Positions 45,849 to 56,700 are shown, counted from the first letter of the stretch. The stretch is 64,000 nt of DNA from Fusibacter sp. A1 (GCF_004125825.1 NZ_QQWI01000001.1:186001-250000); one strand, 5' to 3'. Notes: generated by a model not told the origin, from the letters alone. Numbers and translations: made by a program.

Positions 45849-46075
45849 TTCATCCCTCACAGTCGTCATTTGCTATCATACATACCCAAAATTATGGTTC
45901 TTTACATATTACTCTAGTATAAACGTTATGATTTTACTAGTAAATAGTGTGTCCTTCAAGCTAACCCTAGACGATATCATTTCCACAATCTGATAAAACA
46001 GTGTATTATATTAAGAGACCCTAAATAATTTCATGTAGCTCCTGTTACATTTATCCATAAGATTGGAGACAACCT

Positions 46076-47431
46076 ATGAAAGACCTGACACAAGGTAAAC
46101 TGCTGAACCACCTATATCATCTGGCCCTACCGTCAATAGGCGGTATGCTCGCATTTTCGCTGTTCAACCTCACCGACACCTACTTTGTAGGTAAACTGGG
46201 TACAGAATCACTTGCAGCAATGGGATTCACCTTTCCGATCGTCATGATCGCAGGTGCCATATCCTCAGGAATCAGCACAGGAGCCGCTTCTGTAATTTCA
46301 AGAGCCGCAGGAAACAAAGACCGCAAGACCATGCGCAGAACGGCAACCGACGGCATTTTGCTTTCTATCGTAATCGTCGCCATCTTTTCGACCTTGGGGC
46401 TCTTGACCATGGACCTGCTGTTTCCGCTGCTGGGCGCCAAAGGGGATACGCTTCCCCTTGTAAAATCCTATATGACCGTCTGGTATTCCTTTGTCATCGT
46501 CGTATTGATGCCGCCCATCGGCGATGCGGCCATGCGTGCTGTCGGTGACACCTATCGTCCCTTTAAGGTCATGATCACCTGCGCGCTACTCAATATGATC
46601 CTAGACCCGATCTTTATCTTCGGGTGGTTGGGTTTTCCGGCGCTTGGCATACAGGGTGCGGCCATTGCTACGGTGATATCAAGGGCAGTGGGCATGGTCA
46701 TGACGCTTTCTTTCAACCATTTTTACCATCAGTTGATTGACTTTCATGTGCCAAAATATAAGGAAATCCTAGACTCCTGGTCCAAAATTCTTACCATCGG
46801 CATACCGGGCATCGGAGTATCGCTGATCCCTCAGTTGGTTCGAATGGCCTTAACCACGCTTGCCGCCTATACCGGTGGAACACTGGCAGTCGCAGCGGTT
46901 GCAGCAGGTAGCAGAATCGAAGGGTTCTCACTGATGATCGCAACAGCCATCGGTATCAGTATCGTTCCGCTAGTGGGTCAAAACTACGGTGCCGGCGCTT
47001 TTGACCGAGTCAAGGACATCCGTAGACTGCTCAACCGCGCTTCATTTGTCGTGGGTACGGGCATGTTTCTACTCATCCTTGTCATTGCAAAGCCTGTAGT
47101 GCTTCTATTTACACAAGATCCAGCAGTAGTCGGCCTGACTGTCACCTACTTAAGGGTGATGACGATAGCAAGCATAGGCCTTAATCTATACAACTTCACC
47201 AACCAGTCACTCAACGCAATCGGTCAGTCCCTGACAGCGCTTAAGATAAACGCTTTCGGCACCATCTGCATCCTTTTGCCGCTCATGTTCTTTGGTTCCA
47301 GAATATCCTTCACCCTCCTCATCGCAGGACTGGCCACAGGACAAGTTCTAGTTGGAATGGTCAGCATGTACTTCGGCAATCGAATTCTGGCACCGACCAA
47401 CCTAAAAGCCTTAAGTGAAAAGGCCTCATAA
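46076..47431 (+). CDS. MATE family efflux transporter
   Basis: A 451-aa transporter with twelve hydrophobic helices. The N-terminus (LTQGKLLNHLYHLALPSIGGMLAFSL) and DTYFVGKLGTESLAAMGFTFP are typical of the DinF/NorM-like MATE group; GQNYGAGAFDRVKD and YNFTNQSLNAIGQS mark the second half. Such proteins export cationic drugs with sodium or protons. GGAG lies upstream of the ATG, and a TATTAT-like -10 is about 70 bp before it. It is a single gene ending in a strong terminator. Confidence 0.92.
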   Translation: MKDLTQGKLLNHLYHLALPSIGGMLAFSLFNLTDTYFVGKLGTESLAAMGFTFPIVMIAGAISSGISTGAASVISRAAGNKDRKTMRRTATDGILLSIVIVAIFSTLGLLTMDLLFPLLGAKGDTLPLVKSYMTVWYSFVIVVLMPPIGDAAMRAVGDTYRPFKVMITCALLNMILDPIFIFGWLGFPALGIQGAAIATVISRAVGMVMTLSFNHFYHQLIDFHVPKYKEILDSWSKILTIGIPGIGVSLIPQLVRMALTTLAAYTGGTLAVAAVAAGSRIEGFSLMIATAIGISIVPLVGQNYGAGAFDRVKDIRRLLNRASFVVGTGMFLLILVIAKPVVLLFTQDPAVVGLTVTYLRVMTIASIGLNLYNFTNQSLNAIGQSLTALKINAFGTICILLPLMFFGSRISFTLLIAGLATGQVLVGMVSMYFGNRILAPTNLKALSEKAS

Positions 47432-47446
47432 TTGCATAAATCATTC

Positions 47447-47487
47447 AAAAACCCCTTATCAGACTTTGTAAGTCCAATAAGGGGTTT
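47447..47487. terminator. Terminator after the MATE gene
   Basis: AAACCCCTTAT (47449-47459) pairs with ATAAGGGGTTT (47477-47487), with an inner GACTT/AAGTC stem. T-rich sequence follows on the plus strand; the convergent lipoprotein gene may use it too. Confidence 0.85.
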
Positions 47488-47562
47488 CATCATTTTATCA
47501 TACTAAACTTCAGTCAATCCATTGTAATAGATAAACATTGCAATTCACCATAGGGTTAGAAG

Positions 47563-48375
47563 TTATTTTAAATTGATTCTATTCGTAACCACTTGCATCG
47601 GAAAGCTTTCCATGATCACAACAGGATAAAATTCGACTTCATCTCCAACCATAAGTTCACTAAGGTTAAAGTTTTTTACCGCCTCAAAGGTCGGCACATA
47701 ATATTCTCCATCATCAGTGCTTTTGCCATAGAGTACCATTTGTCCTTCGTCACCTTTATTAATGGCTAGAATTTCAATTTTGATATATGCAGACACATCG
47801 TATAGTTCTGCGATGTTTACGTTCTCGCCTCTTCTGATCAGGTCGATATCATAGGCTTTACCTACTTCAAGTTTTGTCTCACCAAAATAGTCACTGCTGA
47901 TGACTTCCTCTTTAACTTGAATCTCAACGGTCTGATGACCGTCCACTTCAATTACGCTAACCAGAACGCCTTGTGTTGATTCAATCGCAAGTCCCATTGA
48001 AGTAAATCTCCTTGAAAAGTCTTCAATAAGATAAGGCACAGCGCTATAGCCTCCATTTTCCTTCTCTACTAGTATTACCGTCTCGCCCAAATAGAGCTTA
48101 TCAATATCCGCTTGATCGGCTTTATACACAGCAGCTATGTCACCAGTAAGCACGTGGATCTCACCTTCATCAATCTGAATCACTTCACCAACAATATCAA
48201 AGCGCGGTTGTTCTGGGCTTGTCGTCACGGCAGTCTCCTTTGATGTTTCCTGTGTAATTTCCTTTGCAGTATCAGTTGCCTGTGTAACGACACCATCCTT
48301 ATCAGTGCTTTGTTTTTGGCATCCTACAGTAAACAGTGACGCCATGATTAGACCAAACGCTATTAATTTTTTCAT
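47563..48375 (-). CDS. Lipoprotein of unknown function
   Basis: A 270-aa protein with a lipoprotein signal (SLFTVGC, Cys19), so it is probably anchored outside the membrane. ATG at 48375 has AAGGAG 7 nt upstream. A Thr/Glu-rich linker follows (about 22-60). The rest is beta-rich with no recognised domain; two similar segments (GEVIQIDEGEIHVL, GVLVSVIEVDGHQTVE) suggest a repeated OB-like or beta-barrel unit. It stands alone. Confidence 0.65.
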   Translation of the reverse strand: MKKLIAFGLIMASLFTVGCQKQSTDKDGVVTQATDTAKEITQETSKETAVTTSPEQPRFDIVGEVIQIDEGEIHVLTGDIAAVYKADQADIDKLYLGETVILVEKENGGYSAVPYLIEDFSRRFTSMGLAIESTQGVLVSVIEVDGHQTVEIQVKEEVISSDYFGETKLEVGKAYDIDLIRRGENVNIAELYDVSAYIKIEILAINKGDEGQMVLYGKSTDDGEYYVPTFEAVKNFNLSELMVGDEVEFYPVVIMESFPMQVVTNRINLK

Positions 48376-48474
48376 CGTAATTCTCCTTTTCATTGATACG
48401 TATAAGACGCTTGATCTAAATAAATAGTTCCCACCTTAGCAAAACAGTTTCAGAATTACGATATTCTTTAATCA

Positions 48475-49017
48475 TTAATCGTTTGTTTTCTTAAGTTCAT
48501 AATGAAGTTCAGCAAATTGATTGAACTGCCTCATACCCTTTAACTTCAACTCCGTTTCAAAATCAAACTCTTTGAATAGCGGTATCCCACGACCTATTAT
48601 AGTTGGTGCTATAGTAATAATAAACTCATCGACTAATCTTTCCTTAATAAAGAACTGAAGAAGATTTCCGCCACCAACAATCCATATGTTTTGTCCCTCT
48701 GACTCCTTTATTCTATTTGTAAATTCAACTATGTCACTATTAATAAATTCCACATGCTCGTTTTTCTCACATGTTGATTTCGAAAACACATAACATTTTT
48801 TATTTTTATAAGGAAAATTTCCTTTTTCCATATCCATTATCCAGTCATATGTTCTTCTGCCCATCAAAATAGTATCGACAGTATTGTAAAATTCGGAGTA
48901 ACCGTTATCTCCTTCACCCTCTATTTTAAATAACCACTCCAAAGAATCCTTTTCTGTCGCAATATACCCGTCCAAACTTGTGGCAATGAATAGGATTAAT
49001 TTTCTTTTATTTGACAT
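48475..49017 (-). CDS. Dihydrofolate reductase family protein (RibD-C-like)
   Basis: A 180-aa member of the DHFR-like superfamily that includes the RibD reductase domain. Visible parts are LFIATSLDGYIATE, TILMGRRTYDW and NIWIVGGGNLLQFFI (NADPH binding). These YyaP/YwjB-like proteins usually lack known substrates. GGAGGAATATAA precedes the ATG. It is divergent from the small membrane protein at 49249. Confidence 0.88.
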   Translation of the reverse strand: MSNKRKLILFIATSLDGYIATEKDSLEWLFKIEGEGDNGYSEFYNTVDTILMGRRTYDWIMDMEKGNFPYKNKKCYVFSKSTCEKNEHVEFINSDIVEFTNRIKESEGQNIWIVGGGNLLQFFIKERLVDEFIITIAPTIIGRGIPLFKEFDFETELKLKGMRQFNQFAELHYELKKTND

Positions 49018-49248
49018 TTATATTCCTCCGCTCATTATATAGTTCACTTTGATTTTATAAGGTAGACATACTGTAATTAGCTAGCAATATACTACAAGTT
49101 ATCATTTGATTACTGCTTCACTCTCGCTTATTATAACATTAATTTGTGTTATACTGTAACTAGCCATTATTGTAATAAGTTACTAATTATAAAGTATCAT
49201 CTTTACCATTAAACCAACTGACTCACTGTAGTTTTTCAAGGAGGTAAA

Positions 49249-49692
49249 ATGAGAAAAAATTTCATATCCTTTATTTTAGGCATAATTCTATTGATCATCA
49301 GTTCCAGTTTCATCTTAGACTTTATTAAGACTACCAATCAAGACGGATTCAGTCAGATCCAACTTACTCTTACTGAAGATGTTGAGATTAATCAAATAAG
49401 GGCTACTCTTAACGAAGAAGTCAGCACTTTAAGCATCTCACAAGATAAAGAAGTCCGTGGCGAGATTTCTCTTTTAATTCGATTTGATTCGTTGGAAAAA
49501 AACGTGTTGGACCAATTGGTAAGAAAACTAACCGATTTATATGGGGACTCGATCTTTATTAATGGAACATTGACTGTTGGCGGTTTTGAACGGACATTAT
49601 TCTCGTATGTCCTATTGGGCTTTGCAGTAGCTGTTTTTTTACTTGGTATCTATTTTTGTGTTTCCGTTATGAGAAACAAAGCTTTGGATTAA
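49249..49692 (+). CDS. Small membrane protein of unknown function
   Basis: A 147-aa protein with an N-terminal hydrophobic helix (FISFILGIILLIISSSFILDF), an extracellular-side middle domain of about 80 residues, and a C-terminal helix (FSYVLLGFAVAVFLLGIYFCV). No family is recognised. AAGGAGGT precedes the ATG, so it is translated. The gene ends with a strong terminator. The upstream 230 bp contains several AT-rich imperfect repeats (GTAACT / AGTTAC near 49158-49184) that may be regulatory. Confidence 0.65.
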   Translation: MRKNFISFILGIILLIISSSFILDFIKTTNQDGFSQIQLTLTEDVEINQIRATLNEEVSTLSISQDKEVRGEISLLIRFDSLEKNVLDQLVRKLTDLYGDSIFINGTLTVGGFERTLFSYVLLGFAVAVFLLGIYFCVSVMRNKALD

Positions 49693-49738
49693 GAGCTTCA
49701 CAGAATTAGATCGATGTAAATTATTTCAAAATTAAATT

Positions 49739-49772
49739 AAATCCCCTGTTTGCATACGCATACAGGGGATTT
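49739..49772. terminator. Terminator between convergent genes
   Basis: AAATCCCCTGT (49739-49749) pairs with ACAGGGGATTT (49762-49772). A-rich sequence precedes and AT-rich sequence follows, so it can serve both directions. Confidence 0.8.
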
Positions 49773-49809
49773 GTAATATCGTTACATAGCTTCTCTTTAA
49801 AAAATCACA

Positions 49810-52800
49810 CTACTGAATACTAATATCGTCAATAGCAAGATTTCCACTGCTCTTAAAATAAGTAAATCTTAGTTGAGATGTGCTTTTATCAAGTGCAATC
49901 GAAACAGTTGTGCCAGTTGTCGGTAATGAAGATAGGCTATCAAGCTGTGACCAGCTTGTGCCATCAAACTTTTCAACCAACAGGTAAGAAGCACTGTTTA
50001 CACCGTTACCTTTTATCCAGAAGCTCACTGATCCGTTACCCATCAGGTAAAACTCAGGGCTAGTGATCTGATTTCCGGCAGAGCTCATCTTAATCGATGG
50101 TGCGGATTGACCGTAGTTTCCATTTGAGGTGTATACACCTAAACCATCAGAAAATGTCCAATCAGCAGGAATACCAGATGTGATTGTCGATTTTGTTCCT
50201 ATCACACTGTCAAAACCTTCACTTATTGAAGTCGGTGCCGGAGGAAGCGTCACATTGATTGTGCAGCTTGAAGCGATATTGCCATCCACCGATGTAGCCG
50301 TAACCACTGCCGTGCCCGGAGAAACAGCTGTGATGTTTCCATTTGCTACTGTGATTACACTTGAATTGCTACTAGTCCAAATTACCGTCTGATCTGTCGC
50401 ATTGGTTGGTAGAACCGTCGCCACTAAAACATTCGTCGTACCGATGATCATGTCAACGTTTGTCTTATCAAGTCCGACACTCGCCACATGAATCACAGGA
50501 TCTGTCACTGTCACTGTACATGTCGCTGTATAATTTCCGTCAGTGGATGTCACAGTTATGACCGCTGTACCTTGGCTGATGCCGGTAACAAGACCGTTAT
50601 TAACCGTAGCTACAGCGCTGTTGCTGCTTGACCATGTCACAGACTGATCGGTAGCTTCTATAGGCGCAAGCGATGCGTTTAACGTAAAGCTGCTTCCTGT
50701 ATCCATCGACTGAGTTGACTTATCCAGTGTGATACCGGTTACTGCGATGACAGAACTTGTACCTTCCAGTTTAATGTCATCGATTGCTAAATTGCCTGTG
50801 CTTTTTGTATAAGTAAATCTTAACTGGCTGACACCTTGTGGTACAGAAGCGTTTATAACCGTGCCGTTTACAGGCAAGTTAGTAAGACTTGTCAGTGTAC
50901 TCCATGAGTTGTTCGTATATTTTTCAATCAGAAGCATAGAAGAAGCATCTGTTCCATTTCCTTTTGCCCATAACGACAAAGTACCCTGAGCCGTTAAATT
51001 GAATGTCGGTGTCACTAACGAGTGACCTGTGCTCGAGAACTTGATGGATGGAGACGAGTTTCCGTAGTTGCCTGAGCTTGTATAAACCCCCATGCCAGAA
51101 CTTGTTGTCCATCCTGTAGGAAGTCCGGAGGATATTGACGAACTAGATCCAACGACTCCGTCAAATCCTTCATCAATTAGCGTAACCGGTGCTGATGGAG
51201 CGACTATTACAGAACAGGCTGCCTTTTTACCGCCATCTACTGTCGTAACTGTTATCACGGCAGTACCTTCAGCAACTGCTGTCACTGTTCCCGAACTTAC
51301 TGTCGCAACACTCTCATTGCTTGAACTCCACGTGACTGATTTATCAGATGCGTCTGTCGGTAAGACCGAAGCTGCCAGTGAAAGCTGCTGGCCGACATCT
51401 AGCGATGCACTGGTTACATCTAGCGTCACACCTTGCACTGCGATAGACGAGCTTGCGGCTTCTAGTTTGATGTCATCGATAGCCAGGTTTCCTGTGCTTT
51501 TTGTATAGGTGAACCTTAACTTATTTGTATCACTTGAAACGTTGAAGTTCAAAGTAGTTTCTACTGCTGGTAAGTTTGATACAAGTGAAACCGTGCTCCA
51601 AGTAGTGCCTTCATATTTTTCAATCAATAAGCTGGATAGGTTATCTGTTGCATTACCCTTTAACCAGAATGACAAGGTCGCGTTGTTATTGATAGTAAAT
51701 GTTTCTGTTTCTATCTGTTGACCTGTAGAACCAAATTTCAAAGAGGGTGATGAGGCGCCAAAGTTCCCTGTTGATGTATAGACGCCGACACCTGATGAGA
51801 CTGTCCAACCTGCAGGAATTCCCGACGAAATGCTAGAACTTGACCCTATCACGCTGTCAAAGCCCTCATTGACTACTACCGCAACGACATTCGCTGTTAC
51901 TGTAACGGCGCAAGTTGCAGTTTTATTGCCATCCTCTGTGGTTGCCGTCACTACTGCGGACCCTTCAGAAACACCCTTCACAACTCCATTCACAACAGTC
52001 GCTATGTTTGAATCGCTACTGGTCCAAGTAACGTTTGTGTTGGTCGCTTCTGCTGGAAGCATACTGGCAACTAAAATGCTCTTTTGACCTTGGTCAAGTG
52101 TCAAGGCGCTCGTGTTTAGAGTCACGCCCGTCACAGCGACTGGTATGGTTCCTTGAGGCGCGCCATAAGAATCAAATGCATAGGTATCTGTATTCCAGGG
52201 GTCGTAAGTAGGTGTCGCCCATGGTTCCGCCTGAGTCTGGTTCATTTCAGAAGGTGCGAGTGGATTTGGTGTGTTGATGCCTTTTGAATGGTTGACACCG
52301 TCAAAGCCGATATAGCTCTCTGGCGTCGATAACCAGTCCACGATGTTCACAGAAAGAATATTTGCAGTTCCAGCGCTTTTGTAACCCGGATGAGTTGATT
52401 TTGCACTTCCAGAACCTTGATTTTTGTATTTTGGAGTATCATCCTCAATCGGTGATGAATCACCTATAAACGCGGCCTTTCCGGCGCTTGGTTTTGAAAT
52501 TACAACATAAGGTCCTTCAGCAGTACCGCCGTAGTAGATGCCCTCATCAGCAGCATTGTTCCATTTGGTCGGTAAATCCGTATCCGAAAGATAAACGATA
52601 CCTTTTGCCTTGTTGCCATCGACAATGGCAAGGGTTGAACCTGCAGCCATTAGAATAGGTTGCACGTCTTGAGTGATACCTTCAGAATCTGAAGGTGAAG
52701 CGATTCCGCTAAAACCTGCGATAAGATTCATCGCGTTGAACCTAAATCTAACCCCAAAGTTTTCAGCCAACCAGCCCTTTGTGGCATCTTGCGGATTTCG

Positions 52801-53403
52801 CAGGTCGCCATATTCGCCACCCATATTGTAAGCGGCGTCTGTAGACCTATTGTAACCGTTATAGGTTTCTGTTGAATCCCAAGTGTTTAAGTTTCTATCC
52901 GCATTGTAGTGGTCTGAAATAAAGTAGATCCCTTTGCCAGCATCAACAAACTGCTTGAGCGCAGCGTATTCTGAAATCGTGAATGGGCGATTTGCCTCTG
53001 CCATGATAAACACATCGGCATCCTTGATCGCGTCATAGGTGATTACCGCCTCATTTATCGAAACGTTTTCCGGCTGCCTATCATCATAAAATCTGATCAC
53101 ACCATCGCTGTTCTTGTCGATGCCGCGATATTCTCTTACAGTATAGCCATGCGCCACAAGATCATCTGCAAAATCTGAAAATGCGCCGTCTAAAACCCAG
53201 TCTGCCTGACCGGCTGTTTCTGCATGTGAATTATCAAATAATACCAACTTACCGTTGTTTGTTTCAGCACTCGGATACTTGATTGGTATCTCATTGTTCC
53301 AAGTATAGTCTGCCACCGTAGCAGCAAAATATGAATTGCTACTGAAGCAAAGTATTGCCACTAATAAATACGCTAAACTCTTCCTTAGCACTGCCTTGTT
53401 CAT
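49810..53403 (-). CDS. Exported protein with DUF4350-like, Big_2 and jelly-roll modules
   Basis: A 1197-aa exported protein. A signal peptide is at about 5-27. The first 400 residues hold a GATase/DUF4350-like domain (KLVLFDNSHAETAGQ, FIMAEANRPFTISEYAALKQF, GKGIYFISDHYN). After that come four Big_2 Ig-like domains (each with VTWSSSNS-type strands) and three near-identical jelly-roll modules ending in STGNLAIDDIKLE or similar. Order: Big_2, jelly-roll, Big_2, jelly-roll, Big_2, Big_2, jelly-roll. GGGGGAG precedes the ATG at 53403. No SLH or sortase signal is visible, so it is secreted or held by its modules. The function of the N-terminal domain is unknown. Confidence 0.82.
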   Translation of the reverse strand: MNKAVLRKSLAYLLVAILCFSSNSYFAATVADYTWNNEIPIKYPSAETNNGKLVLFDNSHAETAGQADWVLDGAFSDFADDLVAHGYTVREYRGIDKNSDGVIRFYDDRQPENVSINEAVITYDAIKDADVFIMAEANRPFTISEYAALKQFVDAGKGIYFISDHYNADRNLNTWDSTETYNGYNRSTDAAYNMGGEYGDLRNPQDATKGWLAENFGVRFRFNAMNLIAGFSGIASPSDSEGITQDVQPILMAAGSTLAIVDGNKAKGIVYLSDTDLPTKWNNAADEGIYYGGTAEGPYVVISKPSAGKAAFIGDSSPIEDDTPKYKNQGSGSAKSTHPGYKSAGTANILSVNIVDWLSTPESYIGFDGVNHSKGINTPNPLAPSEMNQTQAEPWATPTYDPWNTDTYAFDSYGAPQGTIPVAVTGVTLNTSALTLDQGQKSILVASMLPAEATNTNVTWTSSDSNIATVVNGVVKGVSEGSAVVTATTEDGNKTATCAVTVTANVVAVVVNEGFDSVIGSSSSISSGIPAGWTVSSGVGVYTSTGNFGASSPSLKFGSTGQQIETETFTINNNATLSFWLKGNATDNLSSLLIEKYEGTTWSTVSLVSNLPAVETTLNFNVSSDTNKLRFTYTKSTGNLAIDDIKLEAASSSIAVQGVTLDVTSASLDVGQQLSLAASVLPTDASDKSVTWSSSNESVATVSSGTVTAVAEGTAVITVTTVDGGKKAACSVIVAPSAPVTLIDEGFDGVVGSSSSISSGLPTGWTTSSGMGVYTSSGNYGNSSPSIKFSSTGHSLVTPTFNLTAQGTLSLWAKGNGTDASSMLLIEKYTNNSWSTLTSLTNLPVNGTVINASVPQGVSQLRFTYTKSTGNLAIDDIKLEGTSSVIAVTGITLDKSTQSMDTGSSFTLNASLAPIEATDQSVTWSSSNSAVATVNNGLVTGISQGTAVITVTSTDGNYTATCTVTVTDPVIHVASVGLDKTNVDMIIGTTNVLVATVLPTNATDQTVIWTSSNSSVITVANGNITAVSPGTAVVTATSVDGNIASSCTINVTLPPAPTSISEGFDSVIGTKSTITSGIPADWTFSDGLGVYTSNGNYGQSAPSIKMSSAGNQITSPEFYLMGNGSVSFWIKGNGVNSASYLLVEKFDGTSWSQLDSLSSLPTTGTTVSIALDKSTSQLRFTYFKSSGNLAIDDISIQ
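49813..50230 (-). repeat. Jelly-roll module repeat, copy 3
   Basis: C-terminal copy of a module of about 140 codons, starting SEGFDSVIG and ending NLAIDDISIQ. It is similar in nucleotide and protein sequence to the copies at 50758 and 51457. Confidence 0.7.
50758..51182 (-). repeat. Jelly-roll module repeat, copy 2
   Basis: Middle copy of the module (DEGFDGVVGSSSS to NLAIDDIKLE). About 696 bp from copy 1 and flanked by Big_2 domains. Confidence 0.7.
51457..51880 (-). repeat. Jelly-roll module repeat, copy 1
   Basis: First copy of the module (NEGFDSVIGSSSS to NLAIDDIKLE). Closest in sequence to copy 2, suggesting recent duplication of a Big_2 plus jelly-roll unit. Confidence 0.7.
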
Positions 53404-53459
53404 ATTAACTCCCCCTAAATTTTCTATATCTGAATTTTCTGACTTCCTAAATATAACAT

Positions 53460-53491
53460 AAAAAAAATTCATTAGCTTTATAAACTAATGA
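53460..53491 (-). promoter_or_regulatory. Terminator-like hairpin in the leader of the 49810-53403 gene
   Basis: TCATTAG (53469-53475) pairs with CTAATGA (53485-53491), followed on the minus strand by AT and a run of eight T. It lies 57 bp before the ATG. It could be an attenuator or a second terminator. The rest of the 384-bp gap (53404-53787) is AT-rich; apart from this and the terminator at 53715 I see nothing recognisable in it. Confidence 0.45.
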
Positions 53492-53714
53492 TAAATATAA
53501 TGTCATTATTATTTTAACGTTTTGTAATATTCATACACAAAAATTATTTTTTACGCACTCGAAACTTTACTTAGATTTATACTCAATATCAATTGTGGAT
53601 CATACTAACAATATCCTTTTTCAATTACGCCATACCTTGCACAATTGCAGGCTTCAGGCCGAGTCTTTTAAGATACACTTATACTGATTCCACTATTTAA
53701 TGACTTAGAGCCTG

Positions 53715-53750
53715 AAAAAAGACTCCCACCGATACCGATGAGAGTCTTTT
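53715..53750 (-). terminator. Terminator after the giant SLH protein gene
   Basis: AAAAGACTC (53717-53725) pairs with GAGTCTTTT (53742-53750); a T-run follows on the minus strand. Confidence 0.8.
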
Positions 53751-53787
53751 AGTTAGCTTAGTTCACTGCCTATGAATTTTTGACTTT

Positions 53788-56700
53788 CTACTTGATGGTA
53801 AGTAGATTCTCCAATAGTTGCGCCATTTCAGCACGAGTCGCCAAACCTTTTGGATTCAACTTTTCGTTGTTTCCTGAAACAACTCCAGCTTCAACGCAGA
53901 TTCTCATCGCTTCTTTGGCATAAGAAGCAATCATATCTGTATCTAAGAAGTCACCTAAATTCTTTTCAGATGCTGTTTCTGGTAACTCATTTGCTACTAA
54001 AAGTGTCTTGTAAAGCATTGTAATCAGATCCTGTCTGCTGATTGCAGCATCTGGAGCATACATATTCTTACCGATTCCGTTAGAGATGCCAAGACGTTTA
54101 GCTGTCGCTAGGTAACCTGTATAATAAGTATCTCCCGCATCTGAGAAGTTCTCTGTCATATTGACATCCGCTTCGATTCCAAATGCTCTCAAAGTCATGA
54201 CAATAAACTGACCTCTTGTGATATTAGCATCCGGACTGAACGTCGATCCACTTGTACCATTTGCTATATCGCGTGCTGCGACATAAGAAACTGCATTGTA
54301 ATACCAGTTGGATTCTGTAACATCTTCAAACTGTTTCTGATCGTATCCGATCATGTAAGTTGAGAAGTGAGAAGTTACAAAGTCAATGCTCTTTGTCTCT
54401 TCATTGTAGTTTCCTTTGATTTTAGTAAGTTTTCCATCCTCATCCACATAGTAGACAACGATTGAATGTTTCTTTTCATTAGCTTTCAACGTGTATGGCA
54501 AACTGATCAGAACAGCACCTTTTCCAAAGGATGTGATCTGCTTCTCACCAGCTGTTACAGCGAAATCGTAGACTGGTCTGTCGCCAACTTTCTTTTGTAC
54601 ATTGCTCGAAAGTGTCTTAGTGTCAATTTTTGCGATACCGACTGTGATGTCTGCATCTGCTGCTTCTGAATTAATCGACTTGATTGCTTCACCTGCAAAT
54701 TGAATACTGCCTAATCCAGTGTTGAACTTGACTTTGACATTTGATTCTGTCGCGATTTGATTGAATGAATCCTTTGGTATAACCACTTCCACATTATTAT
54801 CTTCAGTAGTTGTATCTACTTTGAACTCAAGTACTGCTTTTCCACCGCTGGCTTCTGCAAGCTTCACTTCATCCAGTAATTGAGCCGCACTAGCTGCTTC
54901 TACTGTTGCTGTTATCTTACCGTTCACTTTGACCGTCTGAGCAACAGTAATTGATTTTACAACTGCTGAGCCTTCAGGTACTTGTGGAGTATTGATTACT
55001 GTATCATCCGATTTTTTAGGATTGTTCTTTTCCTTTTTGTCCTTGTCCTTGTCCTTGTCTTTATCTTTATCCTTCTCAGCTATAGTACATACAATATCGC
55101 CTCGGTCACGAACCCTTACTCGTGGTCCCATGGTATCAATTGAAGACAATCCAGTAGCTGTTATGTTTGATCCAACTGCTAAGTTATCAATGGATTTGTC
55201 CTTTGTGATATAACCGTCGATGAATACACGACAGACTTTATCTGTGCTATCTTTTACATAAATACTTTCCACAACATTATTAGAGTATTCAATGCTTGTG
55301 ATTTCACCAGATACCTTGACAAGACTTCCCAAACTGTTACCATTTGATGCCTCTTCTGTAGTTTCTACAATTGGCGATGGTAATGGGTTTATCTCTGAAT
55401 CAATTATTGTAATCTTTTGAACAGCGATTTGACGCTCTCCATTGTATGAGCTTGACTTACCTGTTATTTGAACAGTCTGACCTGCTCTAACATCACCTGC
55501 AACAGGGAATGCATTGATTCCTGCAGTGCCATCTTGTACATAGATACAATCAAAGAATGCTGTATCCTTGTCATAACCAGAAGCATTTGATGTCACAGTA
55601 CCTTGAATAGTGAATATTTCTCCTTCTTCTGCAGCATGTACAGCTGATATGGCTGAAATTTCAACTTCATTAACAGAATTCACTATGCTTTCTAAGATAG
55701 TAAAATTACTGTAAGCAGGAGTCGCATAACTATCCATTGCAACTTGAATTTCAAAATTACTCATAAACGCAGATCCTGCGACAATTACTGTAGCAGTATT
55801 TCCGTTTTCGTAAGTTACTTTTTCTGAAGCCGCAACCATATACTTATCTGAGTATTTAGGTACGCTGACTCCTTCAATACCTGTAGTGCCGTCTTTATCA
55901 TCATCAGATGAATAGCTTGTTTCAAATCCGTATACCATAGGACTGATCACAGAAGGTAATGTCGCGCTAGGCAAACCATCTTCACCGATCGCATAGATTG
56001 TTGAACCACCGTAACAAGAATATACCTGTTCTGCTGGAATTACAGTCTTCACAAATTCATTGTTCAAATTGTATTCTGTCAGATAAAGACGTTGCGGTTG
56101 TCCACCATTATTGATATTGTCCTTCACTTCATCATCTGACACTCTTAGATTTGACCCCAGTGCCGCAAGCAATTTATTCTGTTGAGCTGACATTTGCTCA
56201 TCGGCTGGTAATGTGAACTCAGTACCATCCGAGTATTTGCTATAACTTTCATAGTAGTCGCCCCAGCCAGTGATGATCACTGCTTTACCGGTTTGCGCAA
56301 ATGCTTTGATCGCAGCGATTTCCTCATCCGAGTAACTCTTGAATCCAATCAGGAAAGCATTACCGTTACGTCGCGTAGGAGGTGTCAAGATAAGCATCTC
56401 GAACTTAGGATTTTGTGCTGCTGCAATAAGTTCTTCGCTTGTTGCTAGTTCAACAACACGAACATCTGAGTTTACTGCCATGTCAGCAAAGTTACCCATA
56501 CTGTCCTTATAATTACCACTTACATATTCATTGTTATGGCTTGCATCAATACCTACATAAACAAGTTTTTGAGCATCACGTACATTGAGTTCCAAATCTT
56601 GAGTAAATGTTTTTTCCTGCCCATTTACTAAAACAACCGCTGTTACTGTCAATTTAGTTGTGTTTGCTTCAGTCGGAGTAAATTCGAAAGTATGTTTCAA

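Noticed and set aside
49813-51880. Spaced repeats that might suggest a CRISPR-like array
   Set aside because: Repeat units are about 420 bp, in frame and coding; they are protein modules.
54992-55213. Plus-strand frame with a long Ser-Leu repeat
   Set aside because: It is the reverse complement of the Asp-Lys linker repeat of the giant SLH protein.
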